Assembly (NCBI GenBank): GCA_002477825.1
Contig: DLKT01000006.1
Location: 1-22,439, forward strand
Origin: Caryophanales bacterium UBA7581
Lineage (GTDB): Bacteria; Bacillota_I; Bacilli_A; RFN20; CAG-826
DNA length: 22,439 bases
Direction of reading: 5' to 3'
The notes beneath the pieces were generated by a model. It worked only from the letters and a program-made list of their open reading frames with translations, searched no databases and was not told the DNA's origin. Below, one piece after another: positions 15,098 through 22,439 of this stretch. The translations under genes and the position numbers were made by a program. How positions within the stretch are numbered: the first letter of the stretch is position 1; each line of letters starts with the position of its first letter.

Positions 15098-15568
15098 TTA
15101 ATTGTCCTTAATTGGTTTATCCCAAAATTGTTTAATAAACTTTAAATTTTCTTCGTTTTTTTCAATTCTAATAAATGATTTTTTTGAACCACCATCATAT
15201 TTAGTATTATGTGAATCTATAATAACATAGTATGTTGTTTCCATATGAAAAAATACGATAACTATATCCTTAATATCTTCTATTTTTAGTATATATTTGT
15301 ATCCGCAAATAAACCCTTTTCTTTCAATTGTTCTTTCCTCTTCATTGTAGATAATTTTATAGCAGAGTCTATTTAACGCTAAAAATAATAAAGATACTAT
15401 GCATATAAATTCAATAGTCAATAATGAATATACTATAATCAAATTTGATTGATTATTTATAATACCTTTAATCAAAGAAAAGATGCTTACAAAATTAGCA
15501 ATTGAGAATAATACAATACCAAAAATTAAAAAATAGATTAACTGCTTATTAGAATAAACTATCTTCAT
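15098..15568 (-). CDS. Small two-TM membrane protein, candidate RHS immunity protein
   Basis: A protein of 156 residues. Two hydrophobic helices lie at about 9-33 and 42-65. A soluble domain follows, with YKIIYNEEERTIERKGFI, ILKIEDIKDIVIVFF, YYVIIDSHN and a C-terminal helix. This is the same two-TM plus PH-like plan as the other island proteins, though more divergent. It begins 20 nt after the RHS stop with a perfect AGGAGG SD, and a terminator follows, so it is the second gene of a two-gene operon. In polymorphic toxin loci the gene directly behind the toxin usually encodes its immunity protein. For a toxin that acts on membranes, an immunity protein in the membrane would make sense. This role is inferred from position. 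Confidence 0.6.
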   Translation of the reverse strand: MKIVYSNKQLIYFLIFGIVLFSIANFVSIFSLIKGIINNQSNLIIVYSLLTIEFICIVSLLFLALNRLCYKIIYNEEERTIERKGFICGYKYILKIEDIKDIVIVFFHMETTYYVIIDSHNTKYDGGSKKSFIRIEKNEENLKFIKQFWDKPIKDN

Positions 15569-15588
15569 AATAATGAATCCTCCTTTTT

Positions 15589-18500
15589 TTAAAAACCATA
15601 CGCATAAAGTTGATTACTCACCACAACTTTTTGTTTTTGGTTTTTTCTGTTTCTCAAAATGTCTATAGTCATACCAATTGCGCTTGTAACACTGCCAAAT
15701 ATACCAGATAATAATGCACTTTCCAAAGTAGACACAGGTCCTCCTAATGAACATAAAAATGCACTGGCAGTATTAATAAATCCCCATTGTACTCCACTAA
15801 CAAATGCAGAGTTCAAATCGACATCACCATCATTGATAGCTTGTGTAACCACATCTGCAACCATGCCACAAACAAATCCCGAACCAAAAGCAACTCCACT
15901 ACCTATAGCCAAAGCAGCACTAACACTATAAGTTACTCCGCTAACCATAACTGCTTGCCCTACAATAACAGGCGCTAAAAATAAAGAAGCAATTCCTGCG
16001 CCAAGTCCCATAAGAAACCCTGCGCCAAGTCCTATTAAGGCACCAGCTAAAATATTTTGATCGTTGGCGACTGCTGTTAAGACACCATATATACCGCCAA
16101 TTACTCCTCCGACTATTGCTCCAATTAGCAAAGCGGAAATGAATAAATGTCCCGTTGGATCAACGTTATTCACCGGATCATTTCCACAATATGCATATAA
16201 ATTTAATCCATTAAGAATTTCAAATTCTAAGTAGTTAAAACTATCCGGGCTTAAAAATCTTCTCCAACTTGGAACATAATAACGTGAATTTAGCCAATAA
16301 TATTTTGTCTCACTATCATAATAATATCCTTTATATCGCATTGGATTAATTGCACCAATGCTATCATCAAAATGAACAATTTGCATGTTACCATAAGCAT
16401 CGTAACTATAATTTACAACTACATTACCATCTTTATCAATGATACCTGTAATTCCTAATAAGTCCCATCGATAGTAATATCTTGTTTCAACATTATCCTT
16501 TCGATAGATAAAGAAAGATAATCTTCCATCTAATCCATAGAAATATTGTAATTGATATCCTTTTGAATGCGTTTCACTTTGTAGTTGTCCATCTACATAA
16601 CTATAAATGACATCATCAATAGTTTTAGAAACTCCATTTTCTGTTTTTGTTTCTTTAATTAGTTTTCTTCTTCTAGTGCCATCATCATTATATTCATATT
16701 GGATAGCATATTCTCCATCCACTATTAACTTGGTTAGTCTTGAGCCTCTCCATGTAAAGTTCATCTTTTCTACTTGAGTTGATGAATTATAAATTCTTTT
16801 TACATATAAAGGATTAGTTTCTTCATACTCAAGAACATCTGTTCCAACTTTTTCTAACCGATCTTTATATAAAGTTCCATATGTAAATGTGGTAGTGGTT
16901 GGTGTAACTGTAGAAGAATTTTTATAGTATTTAACCGTTTTAATATTTCCATTATTATCATATTCATAGACATATCTTTGCAATGAAGTAGGTAATCTTT
17001 CTTGTGATAAGAAACCTCTTGCGTCGTATTCAAAAGTATGGTTTATCACCGACATACCTAAACTTTTACTTGTTACTCTTCCTAATTCGTCAAATACATA
17101 TGAAGTAGTGGTTTGTTTTCCGCCATAGGTATCAACCTCTTCTGAAACGATTCCACTTGTCCTTTTTTCTTTTTTACCATTTTCTGTTACTATACGATCT
17201 TCATAAGTATAAGTTTTCTTTAAAACAACTTTTCCATTGTCTTCTATTTCTGTGCTTAATGTTCTTCCTAATCGATCAGTTTCTGTTGTTTCTCTAATTC
17301 TTTTTAACAATGTTTCATAAGTATTTGGCGAACCTTCTCCATAAAGTAAATTGGCCAATAATAAGCAACTAGTGTTTTCTGCTAGTGTGATACTTAATTT
17401 TGAATCCAAAGAATTTGATTGAAGAGTTACATAGTGATTATTATTAACGTATATATATACACGAATTAAACCATTTTCGCGTACCAAACCAAGTTGGAAT
17501 TTATTCCAAGTGCCTTTGGTTATTTTAAGATAGGTATTTATATCATTCGAACTACCAAAATTATAAAAGACATAATATTGGTCACCCGTTGTTTCATCCA
17601 ATTCTAAGGAAATTTCTATTCCGTCTGTATATAGAATATTGAGGTTTCTAGCTGTTTCACTTTCTAAAACTTTAAAATCAAAAAGAATATTTGCTTTTCC
17701 TGATTCAAAAGGAAAATCTATAGTTTTACATAGTGTGCATTTCCCCGCATCAAATACTTCTTGTCTTAAAGTATCATCGTAAGAAAAATAATTATTATTC
17801 GCTTTATTATATTCATCTTTTGGAGTTAGCTTTACATCACGATTCCCTTTTACTGAAGTAATACTTCCATTCAATGGGAAATAATCCCAGTTTGTTAAGC
17901 CACTCGTTTCTTTAATTCCTAAAACAGTATGTTTAGTTTGTACAGCCTCTTGTTTCCAAGTTTTCCATTCTTTTTCCACTGCAATTAAATGATAAAATAC
18001 ACCTTGGATATATTGCTGAACTGTATTCATTTCAATATCATCATTTTCAGCAATTAATCCAGTATAGCCACCTAAAGCCTTTGTTTTACCTTGTAATTCA
18101 CTAGAACGTGGCGCGTAAACAATTTCGATGTTTTGATTGAAATATATTTCACTATCAATCGTTTTAGTTACATTTTTATCATTTATAAAAAGAATAAAGT
18201 AAGTTTTATGTTCTTGGGGATTTACTTTGACTTTTAAGCCTACAAAATTCCATTCACCATCTTTATATTCTGCCGAAAATTGAAATAATAAGTTTGAAGA
18301 AACTACGTTATTTCCATTAATCGTATTGTCAAACAAATAGATAGTATTTTCTTTTTTTTCGACTGTAAAAAATCTAGAATTTGTTGATTTAATTCCAAAT
18401 ATTGTTTCATATTGAGTTGAATTATCATTATTTTGTGTTTGTTTATTTTCAAATGGCACATGATAAAAAGCACCAGCAAATATTGCTCTTTTATTATTTC

Positions 18501-21234
18501 CTGGTATGGAATAATAAAGAGATCTATCAGCAATTGTTTTCATTAAAGCGTAAGGGATTCTTCCATCATAATATGTATATATCTCATTACTAATGATGTT
18601 ATTAATTTTATCTATAGAGCCATCTTCTTTTTCTTTAACTAAATAAGAATAATGACCATTCGTATTAGGTATTTCTATACTAAAAAATGTACTATAGAAC
18701 TCTTGAAATGCACCTTTTATAATTGTATTAGGTGATCTTCTCATTGTTTCATCATATTGGCTATTATATTCAAAACTATGTTCACCATTCGGTGTCATTC
18801 TTGAAACTACATAGCCTTCCTTATTCTCTTTTCTTATGATATCAATCGTTTCACCTTGAGTAATCTGGATTTTTGAAATATCATCTTCTGGAGTATAACT
18901 ATATGTTTTTATAAGTTTATTATTCGTTCCATAAACATGCGTTAGTCTTTCTTTTTTATCATAAGTGAATTTATACTCTTGCTGTGTTCTAGTTTCGCCT
19001 CTTTTATCACCTTCTACATACAATAGTTGCCCATTTTCGTTATATGTATAGCTTTCAATGTAATCGTTATCGCCATAAATTTTATAACTAATTCGTCCTG
19101 TTTTTGGTTTACTTGTCCCTCCATCATTTTCATAAGCGTATAATTCTACTTGTGTATTCGCGTCATCTACATAAATATAATCAGGTAAACCATAATTATT
19201 ATAGTCAAATTCAATTTGACTTCCATTTCCACTTACAACTTTTTGAATTTGACGATTAGCATTATAAGTAATATTTTGTTCTCTTAAAGTTGTTCCATCT
19301 TTACTCTCTTTTACTTTAATTAAGTCATGATAGGCATTATATCCATATTCTTCTTTTTTGGATAATGGGTCTAAATAACTTCTTAAAGAATTAGAATTAA
19401 TTTCAATGACTTCTACACTCGTTTGATCTCTTGTGTCAATTTCTGTTGTTGTTTTTGTTGTAATTGTGTCATAACTATAACTTATGGTTCTTTTACTAAC
19501 GGAATAAATATTGCTGCGTTCTATAAATATTCGTTGTGAAATAAGTTCACCATCTTCATCATATTCCATTTCTGTGGTATTACCAAAAATATCAACACTT
19601 TTGGTTGGTTGATTTCTATCGTTATATTCTTGCACTAGATCACCACTGAAACTTGAAGAAGTTAATGATAAGAGACGATTACTTTGATCCATTGTAGTTC
19701 TTACTTCTTCATTACCTGTTTGAACTTTTCTTACCGCACCATGATATCCATAGGTAATTCTTTTCCCTACTCCGATTTCATATAAACCAAGCTCTTTCAT
19801 ATAAAAATTTTGATTTTTACTGAAAGAAACCGCTACTTTGATTTTACTAAACTCTCCTGGTGCTTCTACTGAAAGAGTGAAAAAGGTTAGTTTTCCCTGC
19901 ACTGCTGCTCCTGATTTATAATAATTTCCAATGCATTGGTTTAGTTCATCATAAAAGTAAACGTCTAAGGTTATTGTAAAGCCTATTGTATCATTTTTAT
20001 ATCCTAATAATACTGCAGTAAAAGGATCTCCTTTATGTCCTGATTTACTAATTGTTTGAGAAATGCTTGCAATCGACTTTCCTGCTAAAGGTGTTAAACA
20101 GCACCATTCGCCAGCAAACTTATTATCCAATATAGATGTAGTTACTAAAGTATCAAGAAATGTTGCATTTCCATCTACATCATATTTCAATAAACCTGAC
20201 GAAAAATTACCATTTTCTAATAGATTTTCACTTAGTGTTTTATGACTAAATATTTGAAACGTTCTTGAAGTTTCAATTTCTCGATTCCACTGATCGTATT
20301 GATGAGTTCTTACCCATCCATTTTCATTAACTTCATATTCTAAAAGATTTTTAACATTATAACCATATTCTGTTTTCTTACCTTCTGCATTTGTTAAAAT
20401 ACTTTTTAATGTTCCTTTTGTAATGCTCTGAGTACCTATAAAAACATTATTGACATAACTACTTATCGTTTTGGTTTGACCTGAGGTTGTAATAACGAGC
20501 TTTTTATGGAATAAAACATCTTCAATTGTTATCGTTGAAGTTGTTCGTGTGAAAGTATATTTTTCTAAAGTTGTACTACCTTCTTTATATTCTATTTGGG
20601 ATAAATAATTGTTGGAGTCATAGGTTAAAAACACTTGGTAATTAATTCGATTACTTCCATTCGTAATTTGTTTTATATCAATCCGTTCCGCCTTAAAACA
20701 ATCAGACGCTGTTGATATAAATTCCATTGCGCAATCATTATTAGTGTACCGAAAAACTTTTTTAGAAACTTTTCTAAAAACAAAATAGCTACCATCATTT
20801 CCAAGATACTGGTTTAAAAAGAATGACTCAGATTCAAATAACGAATAACCTCCTTGCTGATTCACTATTTTATAATCAACAATTTCGTCATATAATGTCT
20901 CTCCAGTTTGTTCACAAATCATTATTGTCGGTGTATCTTCATTTTTGATAAATACTCTTTTATTACCCAAGCAATCAATTACATTAAATTGTGTATCGTC
21001 CACATCTTGGAATGTTAAACTGTGTGAAAAGGTTCCACCTTTGCCTAAGTTTATACTATCATCAATTCTATCACTATCGAGATTATAAAGTAGTGTTAAA
21101 CCAAATGGTTTCTTTTCTACTGTCTGTGGCAAAGGAATAGTTAAATACGATGTTAAATCCTTCGTATTTAAAGAATAAGATAAACTTCCTATGTTTGAAT
21201 TAAGATATTTTTTTCCAAATATGATTGAGCTCAT
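15589..21234 (-). CDS. RHS/YD-repeat protein with hydrophobic C-terminal region
   Basis: A protein of 1881 residues with no signal peptide. YD/RHS repeats of the type 'YTYNENGQLLYVEGDKRGE' occur over about 280-330, 490-840 and 1320-1600. They are interrupted by a jelly-roll, carbohydrate-binding-like segment (about 336-485) and two lectin/LamG-like beta-rich segments (about 915-1090 and 1150-1300). The RHS core (about 1630-1694) is canonical: NPMRYKGYYYDSETKYYWLN, SRYYVPSWRRFLSPDS, GLNLYAYCGNDPVNNVDPTG. After it, about 187 residues are mostly hydrophobic and Gly-rich (GAIVGGVIGGIYG, GALIGLGAGFLMGLGAG) and end in a basic tail. No nuclease or other enzyme motif is visible there. SD GGGGGAG. RHS cores form a cage around a C-terminal toxin; no secretion genes lie nearby. 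Confidence 0.9.
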   Translation of the reverse strand: MSSIIFGKKYLNSNIGSLSYSLNTKDLTSYLTIPLPQTVEKKPFGLTLLYNLDSDRIDDSINLGKGGTFSHSLTFQDVDDTQFNVIDCLGNKRVFIKNEDTPTIMICEQTGETLYDEIVDYKIVNQQGGYSLFESESFFLNQYLGNDGSYFVFRKVSKKVFRYTNNDCAMEFISTASDCFKAERIDIKQITNGSNRINYQVFLTYDSNNYLSQIEYKEGSTTLEKYTFTRTTSTITIEDVLFHKKLVITTSGQTKTISSYVNNVFIGTQSITKGTLKSILTNAEGKKTEYGYNVKNLLEYEVNENGWVRTHQYDQWNREIETSRTFQIFSHKTLSENLLENGNFSSGLLKYDVDGNATFLDTLVTTSILDNKFAGEWCCLTPLAGKSIASISQTISKSGHKGDPFTAVLLGYKNDTIGFTITLDVYFYDELNQCIGNYYKSGAAVQGKLTFFTLSVEAPGEFSKIKVAVSFSKNQNFYMKELGLYEIGVGKRITYGYHGAVRKVQTGNEEVRTTMDQSNRLLSLTSSSFSGDLVQEYNDRNQPTKSVDIFGNTTEMEYDEDGELISQRIFIERSNIYSVSKRTISYSYDTITTKTTTEIDTRDQTSVEVIEINSNSLRSYLDPLSKKEEYGYNAYHDLIKVKESKDGTTLREQNITYNANRQIQKVVSGNGSQIEFDYNNYGLPDYIYVDDANTQVELYAYENDGGTSKPKTGRISYKIYGDNDYIESYTYNENGQLLYVEGDKRGETRTQQEYKFTYDKKERLTHVYGTNNKLIKTYSYTPEDDISKIQITQGETIDIIRKENKEGYVVSRMTPNGEHSFEYNSQYDETMRRSPNTIIKGAFQEFYSTFFSIEIPNTNGHYSYLVKEKEDGSIDKINNIISNEIYTYYDGRIPYALMKTIADRSLYYSIPGNNKRAIFAGAFYHVPFENKQTQNNDNSTQYETIFGIKSTNSRFFTVEKKENTIYLFDNTINGNNVVSSNLLFQFSAEYKDGEWNFVGLKVKVNPQEHKTYFILFINDKNVTKTIDSEIYFNQNIEIVYAPRSSELQGKTKALGGYTGLIAENDDIEMNTVQQYIQGVFYHLIAVEKEWKTWKQEAVQTKHTVLGIKETSGLTNWDYFPLNGSITSVKGNRDVKLTPKDEYNKANNNYFSYDDTLRQEVFDAGKCTLCKTIDFPFESGKANILFDFKVLESETARNLNILYTDGIEISLELDETTGDQYYVFYNFGSSNDINTYLKITKGTWNKFQLGLVRENGLIRVYIYVNNNHYVTLQSNSLDSKLSITLAENTSCLLLANLLYGEGSPNTYETLLKRIRETTETDRLGRTLSTEIEDNGKVVLKKTYTYEDRIVTENGKKEKRTSGIVSEEVDTYGGKQTTTSYVFDELGRVTSKSLGMSVINHTFEYDARGFLSQERLPTSLQRYVYEYDNNGNIKTVKYYKNSSTVTPTTTTFTYGTLYKDRLEKVGTDVLEYEETNPLYVKRIYNSSTQVEKMNFTWRGSRLTKLIVDGEYAIQYEYNDDGTRRRKLIKETKTENGVSKTIDDVIYSYVDGQLQSETHSKGYQLQYFYGLDGRLSFFIYRKDNVETRYYYRWDLLGITGIIDKDGNVVVNYSYDAYGNMQIVHFDDSIGAINPMRYKGYYYDSETKYYWLNSRYYVPSWRRFLSPDSFNYLEFEILNGLNLYAYCGNDPVNNVDPTGHLFISALLIGAIVGGVIGGIYGVLTAVANDQNILAGALIGLGAGFLMGLGAGIASLFLAPVIVGQAVMVSGVTYSVSAALAIGSGVAFGSGFVCGMVADVVTQAINDGDVDLNSAFVSGVQWGFINTASAFLCSLGGPVSTLESALLSGIFGSVTSAIGMTIDILRNRKNQKQKVVVSNQLYAYGF

Positions 21235-21243
21235 TTGAATACT

Positions 21244-21267
21244 CCCCCTTATATTTTTATAGTAACA
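21244..21267 (-). promoter_or_regulatory. Island promoter/SD module, copy 3 (RHS operon)
   Basis: On the minus strand TGTTACTAT (extended -10) is followed by AAAAATATAAGGGGG, which carries the SD, 9 nt before the RHS start codon. Similarity to the upstream region of the 22162 gene continues to about 21350, including AAGTGTCTA (21317-21325) and the plus-strand sequence GCATTATTTTTAA. Confidence 0.6.
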
Positions 21268-21421
21268 TACAAATATAAAAAGAAAAGCATTATTTTTAAC
21301 AGATTATTAAAAATATTAGACACTTCACCTATAATGTAAAAAATACACTTTATTTAATAGCTAAATATACCTAAATCATATACGTAGTTTATTGCTATTT
21401 TACAAATTTATGTTAATTATT
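21268..21421. other. RHS upstream region
   Basis: AT-rich. Bases 21268-21350 align with 22192-22277 upstream of the next gene. No coding sequence is seen in 21350-21421. Confidence 0.4.
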
Positions 21422-21529
21422 TTAGTTTTTATTCACTTTTTTCATCATTAGTTTAATAATTTTCTTGATTTGGTTGTTTGAATAATTACCTACATAAACA
21501 TATTTAGAATCACCATTTTTCAAATAAAT
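21422..21529 (-). pseudogene. C-terminal relic of a PH-like protein
   Basis: Thirty-five codons without a start read IYLKNGDSKYVYVGNYSNNQ, then IKKIIKLMMKKVNKN and a stop at 21422-21424. A strand, a turn (NGD), a strand and a final basic helix match the end of the PH-like domains in this island. A TAG lies just upstream in frame (21530-21532), so the rest of the gene is gone. It sits between the RHS gene and the gene at 21569, where a paralogue may once have been. Confidence 0.4.
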
Positions 21530-21568
21530 CTATAAATATTTATTAAACTTAAGCTTATAAAGATCAAT

Positions 21569-22162
21569 TTAATTTTTTTCTTCTTTTTCTTCCATAGCAA
21601 ATCTAGCAACAGAAAAGTCCTTCACTAACTTTTCAACATCAAAGTTTGCACTATTATTTTCTTGACACATATGCAATAAATCGACAAGTAGCTCTCTAAC
21701 CGTTCTTTTTGTCATAGAATATAATCCGAAACGATGTTTTTTTCCTTTTTTGTCAATGATAACTAAATACGCTATTGGTCTTGATATTGACACAAATTGT
21801 CCTTTAGAATTTCTTTGAAGCGCTACAATTGATACATCGACAATATCAGAATAATAAACTGATGTAGGATACTGAAGTTTTTCTCTACTATTTTTCAAAT
21901 CACCTCTAATGCATATGCCTTGAGGATTTAATTGAATATTTCCTATTAATAAAACAAGTTCACCATAAATAGTAAATGGAATTGCTAAATATAGTACAAT
22001 TGTTGCAAAAATTAAAGCACCCGAATTGTCAGTTGATCCTGCGGTTATTAATGTTTTTGTTAAATCAATACAAAAATATATATCGAGTATTAAACAAGAA
22101 ATAAGAAACGCATTAAGAAATAAATAAACTATTGATAATCTATAGTAATACTTCTTTTTCAT
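21569..22162 (-). CDS. Two-TM protein with PH-like domain
   Basis: A protein of 197 residues. A start of MKKKYYYRL precedes two hydrophobic helices (about 8-31 and 46-73). A PH-like domain follows, with IQLNPQGICIRGD, TSVYYSDIVDVSIVALQ, IAYLVIIDKKGKKHRFGLYS and a helix (TVRELLVDLLHMCQ), then an acidic tail. Its promoter, SD and first codons are identical to those of the gene at 14087, and its upstream region aligns with that of the RHS gene. It lies upstream of the RHS gene as a separate transcription unit; no terminator is visible after it. The function is unknown; it is a paralogue of the candidate immunity proteins. Confidence 0.65.
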   Translation of the reverse strand: MKKKYYYRLSIVYLFLNAFLISCLILDIYFCIDLTKTLITAGSTDNSGALIFATIVLYLAIPFTIYGELVLLIGNIQLNPQGICIRGDLKNSREKLQYPTSVYYSDIVDVSIVALQRNSKGQFVSISRPIAYLVIIDKKGKKHRFGLYSMTKRTVRELLVDLLHMCQENNSANFDVEKLVKDFSVARFAMEEKEEKN

Positions 22163-22165
22163 TTT

Positions 22166-22191
22166 ATCCCCTCTATATTTTTATATTAGCA
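22166..22191 (-). promoter_or_regulatory. Island promoter/SD module, copy 4
   Basis: Identical to copy 2 (14091-14116): TGCTAATAT, then AAAAATATAGAGGGGAT on the minus strand. AAGTGTCTA lies 50 nt further upstream (22242-22250), in the same orientation as in the RHS upstream region. Confidence 0.6.
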
Positions 22192-22357
22192 TATAAATAT
22201 CTTTAAAATTGCATTATTTTTAATATATTCATAAAAAATACTAGACACTTAATAGAATATGTAAAAAATAATCTAAAATTATCACACATAACTCATTTTT
22301 TATAATCAACAAATTTCTTTCTTTTTTACTTGCTTTTTTCTTCTTTTTCTTGAACTA

Positions 22358-22366
22358 TGGTACAAT
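22358..22366 (+). promoter_or_regulatory. Extended -10 promoter of the right-edge gene
   Basis: TGGTACAAT is an extended -10 box 21 nt before ATG 22388. No clear -35 box is seen; the upstream sequence is T-rich. Confidence 0.5.
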
Positions 22367-22387
22367 AAAAAAAACGAGGTGTTTTTT

Positions 22388-22439
22388 ATGAAATATCAAG
22401 TGGGTCACTTACTTTATATAGCGAAAGAAATGAAAGAAA
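22388..22439 (+). CDS. Partial gene at the right edge
   Basis: The first 17 codons (MKYQVGHLLYIAKEMKE) of a rightward gene, cut by the window end. The SD GAGGTG and an extended -10 support a true start. It is too short to identify. Confidence 0.6.
   Translation, partial: MKYQVGHLLYIAKEMKE

Noticed and set aside
18303..18593. Small open frames inside the RHS gene, both strands
   Set aside because: They are by-products of AT-rich sequence in a long intact gene; there are no SDs.

Overview
Low-GC Gram-positive chromosome fragment, most likely from the Bacillota (Erysipelotrichia-like, or a lineage near the Acholeplasma/RF39 group; I cannot fix the genus). Evidence: strong AGGAGG-type ribosome binding sites, AT-rich sequence, and the Bacilli-like gene order gmk-priA-rsmB-rlmN-stp-prkC-rsgA-rpe-(membrane gene)-rpmB. 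TGA is used as a true stop at four consecutive ATGA start/stop overlaps, so this is not the Mycoplasma genetic code.

Region 1 (1-1606): a leftward DUF308/HdeD-like membrane protein, a rightward two-TM plus PH-like protein, and rpmB (ribosomal protein L28) with a clear promoter, a foldable leader and a terminator shared with the convergent operon.

Region 2 (1616-7823): a tight leftward operon, rsmB-like/rlmN/stp/prkC/rsgA/rpe/6-TM protein. It joins rRNA modification, ribosome assembly and Ser/Thr phosphorylation signalling. The rsmB-like product has lost both catalytic cysteines and the SAM loop. The kinase ends before any transmembrane or PASTA part. A 24-bp palindrome abuts the likely operon promoter.

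Region 3 (7868-11405): a single gene for a protein with a very His/Cys-rich tail, then priA and gmk behind a near-consensus promoter. The rpoZ, coaBC, def and fmt genes often found in this cluster in Bacillota are absent here.

Region 4 (11528-22357): an AT-rich accessory island, with every recognised gene or gene relic leftward. A 1881-residue RHS/YD-repeat protein has a long hydrophobic glycine-rich C-terminus in place of a recognisable enzyme toxin. A small membrane protein starts 20 nt behind it. Three further two-TM/PH-like proteins and several relics surround it. Four loci carry the same compact promoter/SD module, and two carry a longer shared upstream region. Two decayed insertion elements (12394-12773 and 14282-14818) have perfect 25-26 bp inverted ends that differ between copies in a compensated way. 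I read the island as a fast-evolving RHS conflict locus with candidate immunity proteins; that function is inference.

The right edge carries the first codons of a rightward gene that leaves the window.
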